64,000 nucleotides of DNA, from the NCBI RefSeq assembly GCF_001482305.1, contig NZ_LOHP01000053.1, positions 1 through 64,000 on the forward strand, given 5' to 3'. The position numbers were made by a program, and so were the translations under genes. This DNA comes from Leucobacter sp. G161 (GTDB lineage: Bacteria; Actinomycetota; Actinomycetes; Actinomycetales; Microbacteriaceae). This document shows positions 43,721 to 53,783 of the stretch, one piece after another (the first letter of the stretch is position 1; the number at the start of each line of letters is the position of its first letter). Under the pieces are notes generated by a model. It searched no databases and was not told the origin of the DNA. It saw nothing but the letters and a program-made list of their open reading frames with translations.

Positions 43721-44331
43721 CCCCGCATCTGCTCGAGCGCCAGATTGAGTTCGAGCACGTTTACCCTACTCTCACCGAGGAACCCCAGGTCGGGGCCCTG
43801 CGTGTGATCGGTGACGAGCTGCGTCACCGCGGCACGGTCGAGCCCGCGCGCCTCGGCAACACGATCGACCTGAATCGCGGCGTACGCCTCGCTGATGTGC
43901 GGGTCGAGGCCCGAGGAAGAGGCGGTGACCGCGTCGGCCGGCACCCGACTCTCGGGCACCCCGTTGAGGGTCGCGACGGCGCGCTTGCGCTCGGCGATCG
44001 CCCCGACGAGCTCGGGGTTCTCCGGCCCGAGATTTGATCCCGACGAAGCTGCCCCGTCGTAGCCGTCACCGGCTGCCGATGGGCGAGGCTGGAAGAACGC
44101 GGGATCGGGCTCGCCCGCAGCCGTGAGGAACTGCTGGCCGATGAGCGCGGATCCCACCGGAGCGCCCGCCCCGTTCACGCGCAACGAGCCGTTCGCCTGG
44201 TTCGGGAACGTGAGCTGGCCAACTCCGGTGATCGCAAGCGGGTACGCGACACCGACGAGTAGAGTGAACACGATCATCGCGCGGATCGCGACCCAGACCG
44301 TGCGGCGGGATGTGCGGGGTGCGGTAGTCAC
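43717..44331 (-). CDS. kdpC: KdpC, subunit of the potassium-transporting ATPase
   Basis: 204 residues. One N-terminal membrane helix (AIRAMIVFTLLVGVAYPLAI), then the conserved GSALIGQQF, FQPRPSAAG, SGSNLGPEN and SSSGLDPHIS motifs. KdpC stabilises the KdpFABC complex. The GTG was taken because a start at the open frame edge lies inside kdpB; TTAPRTSRR begins the mature part. kdpB ends 46 bp upstream, and kdpD overlaps its stop. Confidence 0.93.
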   Translation of the reverse strand: MTTAPRTSRRTVWVAIRAMIVFTLLVGVAYPLAITGVGQLTFPNQANGSLRVNGAGAPVGSALIGQQFLTAAGEPDPAFFQPRPSAAGDGYDGAASSGSNLGPENPELVGAIAERKRAVATLNGVPESRVPADAVTASSSGLDPHISEAYAAIQVDRVAEARGLDRAAVTQLVTDHTQGPDLGFLGESRVNVLELNLALEQMRG

Positions 44332-44377
44332 AGTGTGTGCTTCTTTCGTGAGTGTGTGCTGCGGATTCCGAGGGCGG

Positions 44378-46498
44378 TTAGAACCCGGGGATGAGCCGGA
44401 CGAGCTGATCGATGAGCCAGATCCCGAGGAACGGGCTGACGACGCCGCCGAGGCCGTAGACCGCGAGGTTCCGACCGAGGAGCTGGGAGGCACCGCCCGG
44501 CCGATACTTCACGCCCTTGAGTGCGAGCGGGATGAGGGCCACGATGATGAGGCCGTTGAAGATGATCGCCGACAGCACGGCCGACGCGGCGGAGCTCAAG
44601 CCCATGATGTTCAGGGCAGCGAGGCCCGGGAACACCCCCATGAACATCGCCGGGATGATCGCGAAGTACTTCGCGATGTCGTTCGCGATTGAGAACGTCG
44701 TGAGCGCACCGCGCGTGATGAGCAGCTGCTTGCCGATGCGCACGATCTCGATGAGCTTCGCCGGGTCGGAGTCGAGGTCGACCATGTTGCCGGCCTCCTT
44801 CGCGGCCGACGTTCCCGAGTTCATCGCGACGCCGACGTCGGCCTGCGCGAGCGCGGGGGCGTCGTTCGTGCCGTCGCCGGTCATCGCGACGAGGTTGCCG
44901 CCCGCCTGTTCTTTGCGGATGTACGCGAGCTTGTCTTCCGGGGTCGCCTCCGCGAGGAAATCGTCGACGCCGGCTTCCTTCGCGATTGCTGCGGCGGTGA
45001 GCGGGTTGTCTCCCGTGATCATGACGGTGCGGATCCCCATCGCGCGCAGCTCGACGAACTTCTCGCGCAGTCCCTCCTTCACGACGTCCTTGAGGTGCAC
45101 GACGCCGAGCACGCGGCGCTCGCCGCCGGGGGAGGCGACCGCGACGACGAGCGGGGTGCCGCCGCTCGACGAGACCTCGGCGACGCGCGCCTCAAGCTCC
45201 GTCTCCGTCTCGGGCTGGATCGCGCCGCCGTCCTCGCGCAGCCAGGCGAGCACGGCGCTCCCCGCGCCCTTCCGCACGACCGAGCCGTCGGGCAGATCGA
45301 CGCCGGACATCCTGGTCTGCGCGGTGAACGGCACCTGCGTGCCGCCGGGTGCGCGGTCGAAGTTTGCGCCGAGCTGCTCGGCGAGCCGGGCGATCGAGCT
45401 GCCCTCGGGCGTCGGGTCTGCGAGCGACGAGAGCGCGGCCGCCGCGACGAGCTCACCGTGCGCGACGCCGGAGAGTGCGAGGAAATCGCTTGCGCGCCTG
45501 TTGCCGTAGGTGATGGTGCCGGTCTTGTCGAGCAGCAGCGTCGTGACATCGCCGGCGGCCTCAACCGCGCGGCCGCTTGTTGCGAGCACGTTGCGCTGCA
45601 CGAGCCGATCCATCCCCGCGATGCCGACCGCGCTGAGCAGCGCGCCGATCGTCGTCGGGATGAGGCAGACGAGCAGCGCTGTGAGCACCGTCAGGCTCAC
45701 TGGGGCTGCGGCGAACGACGCGATCGGGTTCAGCGTGAGCGCGACGACGACGAATACAATCGACAGGCTCGCGAGCAAGATGTTCAGCGCGACCTCGTTC
45801 GGGGTCTTCTGCCTGGCCGCGCCCTCCACGAGCGCGATCATGCGGTCGACGAAGGTGTCGCCCGGCTGCGAGGTGATCCGCACCACGATGCGGTCCGACA
45901 GCACCCGGGTGCCGCCCGTGACCGCCGAGCGGTCGCCGCCCGACTCCCGCACGACCGGGGCGGACTCGCCCGTGATTGCCGACTCGTCGACTGAGGCGAT
46001 GCCCCACACGATGTCGCCGTCGCCGGGAATGAACTCGCCCGCCTCCACGAGCACGGTGTCGCCGACGCGCAGGTCAGCTGATGGCACCGCGGTCGAACGG
46101 GTGTCGAGAGCCGACGCATCGGCGACCTCGTCGTACCCGTCGATGCGGCGCGCGGTCGTCGACGTACGCGTCTTCCTGAGCGACTCGGCCTGCGCCTTGC
46201 CGCGACCCTCGGCGACCGATTCAGCGACGTTCGCGAACAGTACCGTGAGCCACAGCCAGCACGCGATCGCCGCGGTAAACGACCCGGGAACGGAGCTGCC
46301 GCCCGAATCGGCGGGGCCGCCGAGGAACGGCTCGGCCAGCGCGAGCGCCGTCGTGAGCACGGCACCGACCCAGACGATGAACATCACCGGGTTGCGCCAC
46401 TGCTCCCGCGGATCGAGCTTGCGGAACGCGCCGGGAAGCGCGGCCCCCAGCTGGGCGAGTGAGAACCCGCCGCGGGCGGGAGAGGTTGTCGTAGACAT
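44378..46498 (-). CDS. kdpB: KdpB, P-type potassium ATPase catalytic subunit
   Basis: 706 residues, P-type ATPase. Phosphorylation motif [14 protein letters not shown] with the conserved Asp; TGES in the actuator domain ([11 protein letters not shown]); [11 protein letters not shown] in the nucleotide domain; [14 protein letters not shown], and [20 protein letters not shown] for metal coordination. It powers K+ uptake at low potassium. ATG start with a short gap of 2 bases after the kdpA stop. Length is normal for the family (about 680-700). Confidence 0.96.
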   Translation of the reverse strand: MSTTTSPARGGFSLAQLGAALPGAFRKLDPREQWRNPVMFIVWVGAVLTTALALAEPFLGGPADSGGSSVPGSFTAAIACWLWLTVLFANVAESVAEGRGKAQAESLRKTRTSTTARRIDGYDEVADASALDTRSTAVPSADLRVGDTVLVEAGEFIPGDGDIVWGIASVDESAITGESAPVVRESGGDRSAVTGGTRVLSDRIVVRITSQPGDTFVDRMIALVEGAARQKTPNEVALNILLASLSIVFVVVALTLNPIASFAAAPVSLTVLTALLVCLIPTTIGALLSAVGIAGMDRLVQRNVLATSGRAVEAAGDVTTLLLDKTGTITYGNRRASDFLALSGVAHGELVAAAALSSLADPTPEGSSIARLAEQLGANFDRAPGGTQVPFTAQTRMSGVDLPDGSVVRKGAGSAVLAWLREDGGAIQPETETELEARVAEVSSSGGTPLVVAVASPGGERRVLGVVHLKDVVKEGLREKFVELRAMGIRTVMITGDNPLTAAAIAKEAGVDDFLAEATPEDKLAYIRKEQAGGNLVAMTGDGTNDAPALAQADVGVAMNSGTSAAKEAGNMVDLDSDPAKLIEIVRIGKQLLITRGALTTFSIANDIAKYFAIIPAMFMGVFPGLAALNIMGLSSAASAVLSAIIFNGLIIVALIPLALKGVKYRPGGASQLLGRNLAVYGLGGVVSPFLGIWLIDQLVRLIPGF

Positions 46499-46500
46499 GG

Positions 46501-48174
46501 TTACACGAGCCCTTCAGCCAGGGGACCCAGCGCGAGAACGGGAAGAAACGCGAGCGCGGTGAGGAGTACCGTCACCGCAGCAAGCAGCCCAACGAAGAGT
46601 GGGCGATGGGTGGGGAGGGTGCCTGCGGTGGCGGGCACCCGATCCTGCGCCGCAAGGGAACCGGCGAGCGCGAGGACGAGCATGATCGGCACAAAGCGGC
46701 CGAGCAAGATCGTGACGCCGAGGGCAGTGTTCAGCCACGGGGTGTTCGCGGTAAGCCCGGCGAACGCCGAGCCGTTGTTGTTCGCGGCCGAGGTGAACGC
46801 GTACAGCACCTCAGACATGCCGTGCACGCCGGGGTTGAGGATCGACTCACCCGCCACGCTCTCACGCACGCCCGGCAGCGCGAAGCTCAGCGCGGTGCCC
46901 GTGAGCACGAGCGTCGGCATCACCAAAATGTAGAGCGCAGCGAGCTTGATCTCGCGCGGCCCGATCTTCTTGCCGAGATACTCGGGAGTGCGGCCGATGA
47001 GCAGGCCGGCGATGAACACCGCGATCACCGCGAGCACGAGGATCGCGTACGTGCCGGAGCCGACGCCGCCGGGGGAGACCTCGCCGAGCAGCATGTTCAG
47101 CATCGGGAACATCCCGCCGAGCGCAGTGTACGAGTCGTGCATCGAGTTCACCGCACCGGTTGAGGTGCCAGTGCTCGTCGTCGCGAACAGCGTCGAGCCG
47201 ATGACGCCGAACCGCTGCTCCTTGCCCTCGAGCGCGGCCCCCGCAAGCTCGGGTGCCGTGCCCCTCCCGGCGAGCTCGAGCGCCGTGAGCGCCGAGAAGC
47301 TGAGGAGGTAGAGCAGCCCCATCACGCTGAGAATCGCGATCCCCTGCCGATTGTCGCCGACCATCCGGCCGAAGGTGCGCGGCAGCGAGAACGGGATCGC
47401 GAGCATGAGCAGCACCTCGAATAGGTTCGTGAGCGGCGTCGGGTTCTCGAGCGGGTGCGAGGAGTTCGCATTGAAGAAGCCACCACCGTTCGTGCCGAGC
47501 AGCTTGATCGCCTCCTGCGAAGCCGTCGGGCCACCCGGAATCGTCTGCGTTGCCCCAGCGAGGGTCGTCACATCGGTGAAGCCGTTGAAGTTCTGGATCA
47601 CGCCGCCCGCGATGAGTACGAGCGCGCTCGCCGCAGCGATCGGCAGCAGCAGCCGCAGCGTGCCACGCGTGACGTCGACCCAGAAGTTGCCGATCGTGCC
47701 CGAGCGGCGGTACGCGAAGCCGCGCACGAGCGCGATCGCAACCGCGATGCCGACGGCCGCAGAGGTGAAGTTCTGCACGGCGAGACCCGCGAGCTGCACC
47801 GAGTAACCCAGGGTGGACTCGGGGGCGTAGGCCTGCCAGTTCGTGTTGCCGACAAACGACGCGGCCGTGTTGAACGAGAGGTGCTCGCTCGGAGCCGTGA
47901 GGCCGAGCGAGTAGGGGAGCCACTGCTGCAGCCGCTGCATGCCGTAGACGAGGAGGAGGCCGACCGCTGAAAACGCGAGCACCCCGCGCAGGTACGCCTG
48001 CCAGCTCTGCTCGGCGCGTGGATCCACTCCGATGAGCCGGTAGATGCCGCGCTCGATGCGCCAATCCTTCGTTGACGTGTAGACCCACGCCATGTAGTCG
48101 CCGAGCGGCCGGTAGATGACGGCGATGACGACGGCAACGCTCGCGACGGCGAGGAGCGCGTAGAGCCAGCCCAT
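46501..48174 (-). CDS. kdpA: KdpA, potassium-transporting subunit
   Basis: 557 residues with about ten membrane helices. Contains the selectivity-filter loops of the KdpA family, e.g. [40 protein letters not shown] and [14 protein letters not shown]. KdpA forms the K+ channel of the complex. The ATG overlaps the kdpF stop by one base (TGATG). Confidence 0.96.
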   Translation of the reverse strand: MGWLYALLAVASVAVVIAVIYRPLGDYMAWVYTSTKDWRIERGIYRLIGVDPRAEQSWQAYLRGVLAFSAVGLLLVYGMQRLQQWLPYSLGLTAPSEHLSFNTAASFVGNTNWQAYAPESTLGYSVQLAGLAVQNFTSAAVGIAVAIALVRGFAYRRSGTIGNFWVDVTRGTLRLLLPIAAASALVLIAGGVIQNFNGFTDVTTLAGATQTIPGGPTASQEAIKLLGTNGGGFFNANSSHPLENPTPLTNLFEVLLMLAIPFSLPRTFGRMVGDNRQGIAILSVMGLLYLLSFSALTALELAGRGTAPELAGAALEGKEQRFGVIGSTLFATTSTGTSTGAVNSMHDSYTALGGMFPMLNMLLGEVSPGGVGSGTYAILVLAVIAVFIAGLLIGRTPEYLGKKIGPREIKLAALYILVMPTLVLTGTALSFALPGVRESVAGESILNPGVHGMSEVLYAFTSAANNNGSAFAGLTANTPWLNTALGVTILLGRFVPIMLVLALAGSLAAQDRVPATAGTLPTHRPLFVGLLAAVTVLLTALAFLPVLALGPLAEGLV

Positions 48175-48263
48175 CAGAACTTCTCCGGGCGCACGAGAGC
48201 GATCGCGAGGTACGCGAGCGCCGCAATGGCGGCGAGCGCAGCGACGGCGTCGAAGACGATCAC
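48174..48263 (-). CDS. kdpF: KdpF, small membrane subunit
   Basis: 29 residues: one hydrophobic helix followed by the conserved basic tail RPEKF. KdpF stabilises the Kdp complex, binding between KdpA and KdpB. The GTG start (VIVFDAV) overlaps the stop of the small upstream ORF by GTGA, and the kdpA start follows by TGATG. Confidence 0.9.
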   Translation of the reverse strand: MIVFDAVAALAAIAALAYLAIALVRPEKF

Positions 48264-48343
48264 AGCTTCTCCACCGCCTTCGCCAGCAGGCCGATGAGTG
48301 CGAACAGCGCGATCACGCCGAACGCGAAGACGACATCGAGCAC
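48260..48343 (-). CDS. Small membrane ORF upstream of kdpF
   Basis: 27 residues: GTG start (MLDVVFAF), a hydrophobic stretch ([13 protein letters not shown]) and the charged end KAVEKL. A GGAG lies 6 bases before the GTG, and the stop TGA overlaps the kdpF GTG. Size, helix and tail resemble KdpF, but the tail differs (KAVEKL versus RPEKF). Its role is unknown; it could be an accessory Kdp peptide. Translational coupling to kdpF is inferred from the overlap. Confidence 0.6.
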   Translation of the reverse strand: MLDVVFAFGVIALFALIGLLAKAVEKL

Positions 48344-48570
48344 GATGCACTCCGTTCATGAGATAGCGGACGGCGGGAGCCGGAGCCGTGCGCCGCGGTG
48401 GCGCATGCCCCGATTCAATACCCGTTCGGAGCCGCAATACGGGGCCCTAACGGAATCCATACGGCCGCGGCGTTAACCCTGACGGGAATCACACAGGGTG
48501 CGCTAATCTCCCGCTATGAGCAAATGTTCGCGGCGCACGGGGCCGCGGCTCGGACAGAGGAGCCTCACCC

Positions 48571-49896
48571 ATGGGCGAGCACACTGAGGTAACGCAACTG
48601 CGGGCACGGCTCGGCGCGCTCGAGCGTGAGAACAGCACGTTGCGACAGCGGCGGTCTGGGGGTGCGCGGGCTCGGTCGCTCCTCGCAGTGGTCTTGCTCG
48701 TGCTGTGTGCGCTGCTGGCACCTGTCGCGGTCGTCGGCACGTGGGTGCGTGCCGAACTCGTCGATACCGACCGCTTCGTATCTGGCCTTGCTCCTCTCGC
48801 GGAGAAGCCGGAGATTCAGGCCTTCATCGCGGGCGAGGTCGTGAGCGCGGTCGAGGACAGCCTCGATATCGAAGCGGTGGTTCACGACGCTGTCACCGGG
48901 TTGAGCGCGCTCGACCTGCCGCCTCAGGCCGCGCTCGCCTTCGGCATGCTCGAGGGGCCGGCTGTCCACGGAATTCACTCGATCCTCAGCAGTACCGTTG
49001 AGCGCATGGTGGAGTCTCCGCAGTTCGCCCGCATCTGGGAGACAGCGCTCCGGGAGACGCACGCCCGCGCGATCGCGGTGATCCAGGGCGACCCGAATGC
49101 CGCACTGCAGCTCGCGGCCGATGGCACCCTCTCGATCGAAATCGGCAGTGTCATCGCCGAGGCCAAGGACCTGTTGGTGGCGCAGGGCGTTGGGCTCGCC
49201 GCGCACATCCCTGAGGTCGATCGGTCCATCCCACTCGTGTCTTCGGAGTCCCTGACCGCAGTTCGAACGGGCTATGGCTTTGCAACGGCCGTCGGCTACT
49301 GGCTGCCCTGGGTCGTCCTCGGGCTGCTCGTCGCCGGGGTCGGGCTCGCGCGAAACCGAACCCGTGCAGCGCTCGGTGCCGGGCTCGGGCTTGCGGCATC
49401 GTTTGTGCTGCTGCTCGCCGGTATCGGTACGGGAAAGCTCTTTTTCCTCGCCGCCATGAGCCCGGCGTTCATGCCAACATCCACAGCCGAAACGCTGTTC
49501 GTGCAGGTGACTCTGAATATGCACGCGATCCTCGTGGCCCTTATCGTGCTGTGCGTGCTGATCGCGGTCGCAGCGTGGCTGTTCGGTGGAACTCGACAGG
49601 CTCGCGCCATCCGGGGCGCCGCGAACCGCGGATTCGACCGGATGCGTAACGGACTTGATCGACTACACCTCAGCACGGGAGCCTTTGGCACGTGGGTGGA
49701 CAGGCTACGCCCGGCGATCTGGGCGATCGCCGTCGCAGGCACGGTGCTCACGATCTTTCTCAACCGGCCGGTCTCGCTCGGGATGGTATTCGGTGCCCTC
49801 GCCGGCTTGCTTGCCCTCGTGCTCGCGGTGGAGCTATTGCGCAGGCCAACGGCGCTTGCAGCGCAGAATCCTGGAGCTGCGCAACAAATCTCTTGA
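48571..49896 (+). CDS. Conserved actinobacterial membrane protein of unknown function
   Basis: 441 residues. N-terminal coiled-coil segment (TQLRARLGALERENSTLRQR), one membrane helix at about residues 31-54, an external region of about 170 residues (LVDTDRFVSGLAPLAEKPEI), then four or more helices in the C-terminal part. AGGAG lies before the ATG. The layout fits a family of actinobacterial integral membrane proteins with no assigned function. It diverges from the kdp operon, and the 210 bp between contains repeated ATACGG-like words that might be KdpE or other sites. Confidence 0.7.
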   Translation: MGEHTEVTQLRARLGALERENSTLRQRRSGGARARSLLAVVLLVLCALLAPVAVVGTWVRAELVDTDRFVSGLAPLAEKPEIQAFIAGEVVSAVEDSLDIEAVVHDAVTGLSALDLPPQAALAFGMLEGPAVHGIHSILSSTVERMVESPQFARIWETALRETHARAIAVIQGDPNAALQLAADGTLSIEIGSVIAEAKDLLVAQGVGLAAHIPEVDRSIPLVSSESLTAVRTGYGFATAVGYWLPWVVLGLLVAGVGLARNRTRAALGAGLGLAASFVLLLAGIGTGKLFFLAAMSPAFMPTSTAETLFVQVTLNMHAILVALIVLCVLIAVAAWLFGGTRQARAIRGAANRGFDRMRNGLDRLHLSTGAFGTWVDRLRPAIWAIAVAGTVLTIFLNRPVSLGMVFGALAGLLALVLAVELLRRPTALAAQNPGAAQQIS

Positions 49897-50018
49897 CGTT
49901 GCATGAGCGCGTCCCCCATGCTGGGAGTACCCAAAGCCCGTCTTGTGCTCGCCCCTAGCGAGGAGCGAGTCGGAAGGGTCACAACCGCTCACCGCGACGA
50001 TGCGAAGGGAATACGCAC

Positions 50019-51185
50019 ATGGAACGCGATATTTACGAAGAGATCCACGACGATTTTCGCGAGCTGGTGAAGGAATTCATCAAGCGCTACGTCACCCAGG
50101 AAAAGATGGAGCAGTGGGAAGCAGACGGCGAGGTTGATCGCGCCACGATGCTTGCCGCAGCTGAACAGGGCCTCGTCGGTCTCTCCGTTCCCGAGGAGTT
50201 CGGCGGCGCCGGCATGCTCGAGGACTACCGCTTCCGCTCCATCGTCAACGAGGAGCTCATCAAGTCGGGCACCGGCGCATCGCTCGCGGGCGCTGCTGGC
50301 ATCCAGGACGACCTTGCCGTCCCGTACCTCGCACGCTTCGGCACCGACGAGCAGAAGAAGAAGTGGTTGCCGAAGATGGCTACCTGCGAGGTGCTCGGCG
50401 CGCTCGCAATGACCGAGCCAGGCACCGGCAGTGACCTGCGCGGCGTCACCACGACGGCGAAGAAGACCGAGGGCGGCTACATCGTCAACGGCGCAAAGAC
50501 CTTCATCTCGAGCGGCAAGACGGCCGACATGGTCGTCACGTTCGTGAAGACCGGCGAGGGCAACCGCCCCGACGCCTTCAGCCTGATCATCATCGAGTCG
50601 GGCATGGAAGGCTTCGACCACGGACGCAAGCTCAACAAGATGGGCGCGCACGGCCACGACACCGCCGAGCTCAGCTTCGTCGACGTGTTCGTTCCCGATG
50701 AGAACCTCATCGGTGGGGTCGAGGGGCACGGCTTCGTGCAGCTCATGGAGAACCTGCCGCTCGAGCGCCTCTCGATCGGCGTCGTCGCGGCCGCGATCTC
50801 GGAGGCAGCACTCGGGTGGACGCTCGAGTACACGAAGAGCCGCGAGGCATTCGGGCAGCCGGTCGCTGACTTCCAAAACACTCGCTTCAGGCTCGCGGAG
50901 ATGGCGACCACCGTCGACGTCATGTGGGCGTTCGTCGATCGCGCGATGCGGCTCTTCCAGAAGGGCGAGCTGAGCGCAGACGAGGCAGCCAAGGTGAAGT
51001 TCTGGTGCACCGAGCGCGAGTGGGAGATCCTCGATCAGGGTGTCCAGCTTCACGGTGGCTACGGCTACATCACCGAGTACCCGATTACGCGCGCCTTCCT
51101 TGACGCACGCGTACACCGCATTTACGGCGGCACCAACGAGGTCATGCGCGAGATCGTCGCCCGCGCGGTCATCGGCCGTAAGTGA
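50019..51185 (+). CDS. Acyl-CoA dehydrogenase
   Basis: 388 residues, FAD flavoprotein. Motifs: AMTEPGTGSDLRGVTTTA (FAD/substrate), FVDVFVPDENLIG, QLHGGYGYITEYPITRAFLD and YGGTNEVMREIVAR. The usual catalytic Glu of the YEGT motif is replaced (YGGTNE), as in long-chain and isovaleryl-CoA types; a candidate base is in WTLEYTKSR, where those enzymes place theirs. It oxidises acyl-CoA to enoyl-CoA with electron transfer flavoprotein as acceptor; chain length not determined. AAGGGA precedes the ATG. It stands alone, followed by a terminator. Confidence 0.92.
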   Translation: MERDIYEEIHDDFRELVKEFIKRYVTQEKMEQWEADGEVDRATMLAAAEQGLVGLSVPEEFGGAGMLEDYRFRSIVNEELIKSGTGASLAGAAGIQDDLAVPYLARFGTDEQKKKWLPKMATCEVLGALAMTEPGTGSDLRGVTTTAKKTEGGYIVNGAKTFISSGKTADMVVTFVKTGEGNRPDAFSLIIIESGMEGFDHGRKLNKMGAHGHDTAELSFVDVFVPDENLIGGVEGHGFVQLMENLPLERLSIGVVAAAISEAALGWTLEYTKSREAFGQPVADFQNTRFRLAEMATTVDVMWAFVDRAMRLFQKGELSADEAAKVKFWCTEREWEILDQGVQLHGGYGYITEYPITRAFLDARVHRIYGGTNEVMREIVARAVIGRK

Positions 51186-51187
51186 CA

Positions 51188-51218
51188 CGAGGTGGGTCCG
51201 CTGAGCGGACCCACCTCG
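51188..51218. terminator. Terminator hairpin after acyl-CoA dehydrogenase gene
   Basis: CGAGGTGGGTCCGCT pairs with its complement around a single G, giving in practice 13 bp with a 5-base loop (CTGAG). It begins 3 bases after the stop codon. No T-run. Confidence 0.75.
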
Positions 51219-51254
51219 CCCAGGGCTCACGCCTGCTCCCACTAACATGGGGGC

Positions 51255-52931
51255 ATGCGTGAGCCTTTTACTCTTTGGGAAGCGAGCATCGATGACGTGC
51301 TCGCAGCGTTCCACTCGGGGGAGACCTCCCCGACCCAGCTCGCCGAGGAATACCTCGCGAGAATCGAAGCGCTCGATACGGGTGAATCGGGGCTGAACGC
51401 GATCGTGGTGCGCAACCCCGACGCGCTCGCCGAGGCGGCAGAATCGGACGCGCGCTGGGCCGCTGGCACGCCGCGCGCGCTTGAGGGGATCCCCTTCACC
51501 GTGAAGGACTCGTACATGGTGCGTGGACTCACCGTAGCCTCAGGATCGCCGGCGTTCAGCACGCTCATCGCGCAGTGGGACGCGTTCTCCGTCGCGAGGC
51601 TGCGCGAGGCCGGCGCAGTGCTGCTCGGCAAGACCAACATGCCGCCCATGGCCGACGGCGGCATGCAGCGCGGCGTCTACGGGCGCGCCGAATCGCCGTA
51701 CAACCGCGACTATCTCGCGGCCGCATACGCGTCCGGATCCTCGAACGGCTCCGCCGTTGCGACCGCGGCAAATCTTGCCGCGTTCGGCATGGGGGAGGAA
51801 ACCGTGTCGAGCGGCAGAAGCCCGGCCTCGAACAACGGCCTCTGCGCGTACACGCCGTCGTGGGGGATCCTATCGATTCGTGGGAACTGGCCGCTGTTCC
51901 CGGCGCGTGACGTCGTCGTGCCGCACACTCGCTCGATGCCAGACATGTTGCGGCTGCTCGACGTGCTCGTCGCCGATGATGCGATCACTCGCGGTGACTT
52001 CTGGCGTGCCCAGCAGGTGGTTACCCTGCCCCGGCCGAGCGAGCACCGCCCCGACTCGTATCTTGAGCACGCCGAGTCGGTCAGCCTCGTCGGAAAACGG
52101 TTCGCCGTGCCGAAAATGTACCTTGGACTCGACCCGAACTTCCCGATCGCGGTGCGGCCGTCAGTGCTCGCGCTGTGGGAGACATCCCGCGCCAGGCTCG
52201 AAGCTCTCGGAGCTGAGGTCGTGCCCACTGACTTCCCGCTCATTGAACGCTACGAGGGTGACCGGCCAGGCCAGGAAAACGTGGGGGCGCTCGGCGTGCT
52301 CCCCGAGGGATGGATGGACACCGAGTTCAATCATTTCCTGGCCTTCGGCTGGGATGACTTTCTCCGCGCGAATGGTGACCCCGCGATTCCTGACCTCGCT
52401 TCAGTCGACCCTGACACCATCTTTCCGCAACCGCCGGGTACCCTCCCCGACCGCTACGAGGAGGTCGAGGACTACGAGAACCGGTACCGGTCAGTGGTCG
52501 CGTTTGCGCGTGCCGGCATTCCTGATCCGCGGGAGCGGGAGGACTTTGCGGCAGGTCTGCGCGCGCTCGTGCGGCTCCGCGAAGAACTGTTCGAATCGTG
52601 GCTTGCCGCCGAGGGGTTCGACGGTGTCGTCTTCCCCGCGAACGCGGATGTCGGCGCCGAGAACGCGGAACGCAACGAGGCCGCAGCCGACCACGCCTGG
52701 TCAAACGGCGTGTTCTTTTCGAACGGCAACTACGCGCTCAGGCACCTCGGCATCCCATCGGTCACGGTTGCCATGGGAGTCATGGACGATATTGGCATGC
52801 CAGTCGGACTGACCTTCGCTGGCGCTGGCTACAGCGACCCCGACCTGCTCGGGTATGCGGCGGCCTTCGAAGCAGGGGCAGGGGCAGGAACGCTGCGCGT
52901 CCCGCCAGGCGTTGCCCCAGGAGCGGCCTAG
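51255..52931 (+). CDS. Amidase signature family protein
   Basis: 558 residues. Amidase motifs: GIPFTVKDSYMVRG (catalytic Lys), YASGSSNGSAVATA (the cis-Ser region) and GEETVSSGRSPASNN (the nucleophile Ser region). In most family members the latter is GTDTGGSIRIPA, so the loop is unusual; the Ser-Ser-Lys triad still seems present. The second half (VVFPANADVGAENAERNEAA) differs from GatA. Likely a hydrolase of amides, not a tRNA amidotransferase, since there is no gatB or gatC. Substrate unknown. The stop overlaps the convergent MarR gene end by 4 bases. Confidence 0.85.
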   Translation: MREPFTLWEASIDDVLAAFHSGETSPTQLAEEYLARIEALDTGESGLNAIVVRNPDALAEAAESDARWAAGTPRALEGIPFTVKDSYMVRGLTVASGSPAFSTLIAQWDAFSVARLREAGAVLLGKTNMPPMADGGMQRGVYGRAESPYNRDYLAAAYASGSSNGSAVATAANLAAFGMGEETVSSGRSPASNNGLCAYTPSWGILSIRGNWPLFPARDVVVPHTRSMPDMLRLLDVLVADDAITRGDFWRAQQVVTLPRPSEHRPDSYLEHAESVSLVGKRFAVPKMYLGLDPNFPIAVRPSVLALWETSRARLEALGAEVVPTDFPLIERYEGDRPGQENVGALGVLPEGWMDTEFNHFLAFGWDDFLRANGDPAIPDLASVDPDTIFPQPPGTLPDRYEEVEDYENRYRSVVAFARAGIPDPREREDFAAGLRALVRLREELFESWLAAEGFDGVVFPANADVGAENAERNEAAADHAWSNGVFFSNGNYALRHLGIPSVTVAMGVMDDIGMPVGLTFAGAGYSDPDLLGYAAAFEAGAGAGTLRVPPGVAPGAA

Positions 52932-53485
52932 GGCTCTTGGCTGTCGATCCCGTCGATCACTTCGGAGACCGGCTCGAAACGATCCACACTCCGGGCAAGC
53001 TTGCGGAGCAGCACGGCGAGCCGCTCACGCTCCGGCCGGCTCATCGCGCCGAGCAGGCGCTCCTCGGCGTCGGTGAGCCGGGTCATCGCTGCATCGACGA
53101 GGGTCTGCCCGAGCGGGGTCATCTCGACGAGCACCCCGCGGCCGTCGTTGGGGTCTGTCAGCCGCCTGACGAGCTCACGCTCGACGAGCCTGTCGATGCG
53201 ATTGGTCATTGTGCCGCTGGACACCATGGTCTGCTGGACGAGTACTTTCGGGCTCTGCCGGTACGGCGAACCGCTGCGGCGCAGCACCGCAAGTACGTCG
53301 AATTCCCACGAGGCCAGCCCCGAGCGTTCGAACGCGTGCGACCTGGCGCGGTCGAGGTGTTTCGCGATCCGTGAGAGGCGTGAGAACACGGTGGGGGGCG
53401 CGAAATCAAGGTCAGGGCGGGCTGCGCTCCACGACGCGATGATCCCGTCGACCTCATCGGTCGTGTCTTGCATGCGGTCGTCCAT
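52928..53485 (-). CDS. MarR-family regulator
   Basis: 185 residues. Winged helix: FDVLAVLRRSGSPYRQSPKV, QQTMVSSGTMTNRIDRLVE, LTDPNDGRGVLVEMTPLG. The last segment is the wing with the typical D-x-R. Both termini are longer than the average MarR (about 150). It is encoded on the minus strand upstream of tRNA-Gln; its 3' end overlaps the amidase gene. The regulated gene is unknown; the region to its right may hold its operator, but no dyad was clear. Confidence 0.9.
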   Translation of the reverse strand: MDDRMQDTTDEVDGIIASWSAARPDLDFAPPTVFSRLSRIAKHLDRARSHAFERSGLASWEFDVLAVLRRSGSPYRQSPKVLVQQTMVSSGTMTNRIDRLVERELVRRLTDPNDGRGVLVEMTPLGQTLVDAAMTRLTDAEERLLGAMSRPERERLAVLLRKLARSVDRFEPVSEVIDGIDSQEP

Positions 53486-53613
53486 TCACTCATTATTGCG
53501 GGTGACACAGGCTTTTTTGCCGTGAACCCGCCGGAGTTGGCCCCGTTCGGGCGAAGAAGTACGAAAGAGGCGCTGACGTCTGGCAGACTATATCCGTGCC
53601 GGTTTCGGTGCGG

Positions 53614-53685
53614 TCCGCCTTGGTGTAATGGCAGCACGACAGCCTTTGGAGCTGTTAAGTCTAGGTTCGAATCCTAGGGGCGGAG
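53614..53685 (+). tRNA. tRNA-Gln (anticodon TTG)
   Basis: A full cloverleaf is visible: acceptor TCCGCCT with GGGCGGA, D-arm with GTAATGG loop, anticodon stem ACAGC/GCTGT around loop CTTTGGA, so anticodon TTG reads CAA, and T-arm CTAGG-TTCGAAT-CCTAG. The discriminator is G. CCA is not encoded. It lies upstream of glmU, an order also known in mycobacteria. Confidence 0.95.
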
Positions 53686-53783
53686 CGACTGGGGGAGCGT
53701 TAACGCCCTCTTCACGTCGCGCCAACCACGGCGCAGCTCCGCGAAGCGCTCACCCGCTCGCGAATAGGAAAGGGACTCCCGAC

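Noticed and set aside
42269-43807. Large plus-strand open frame opposite kdpD
   Set aside because: It is a high-GC antisense shadow with repetitive Arg/Glu/Asp composition; kdpD has full domain conservation.
53628-53783. Longer N-terminus for GlmU
   Set aside because: The frame crosses the tRNA-Gln gene; the conserved start is MAERSLAVVILAAGQG.
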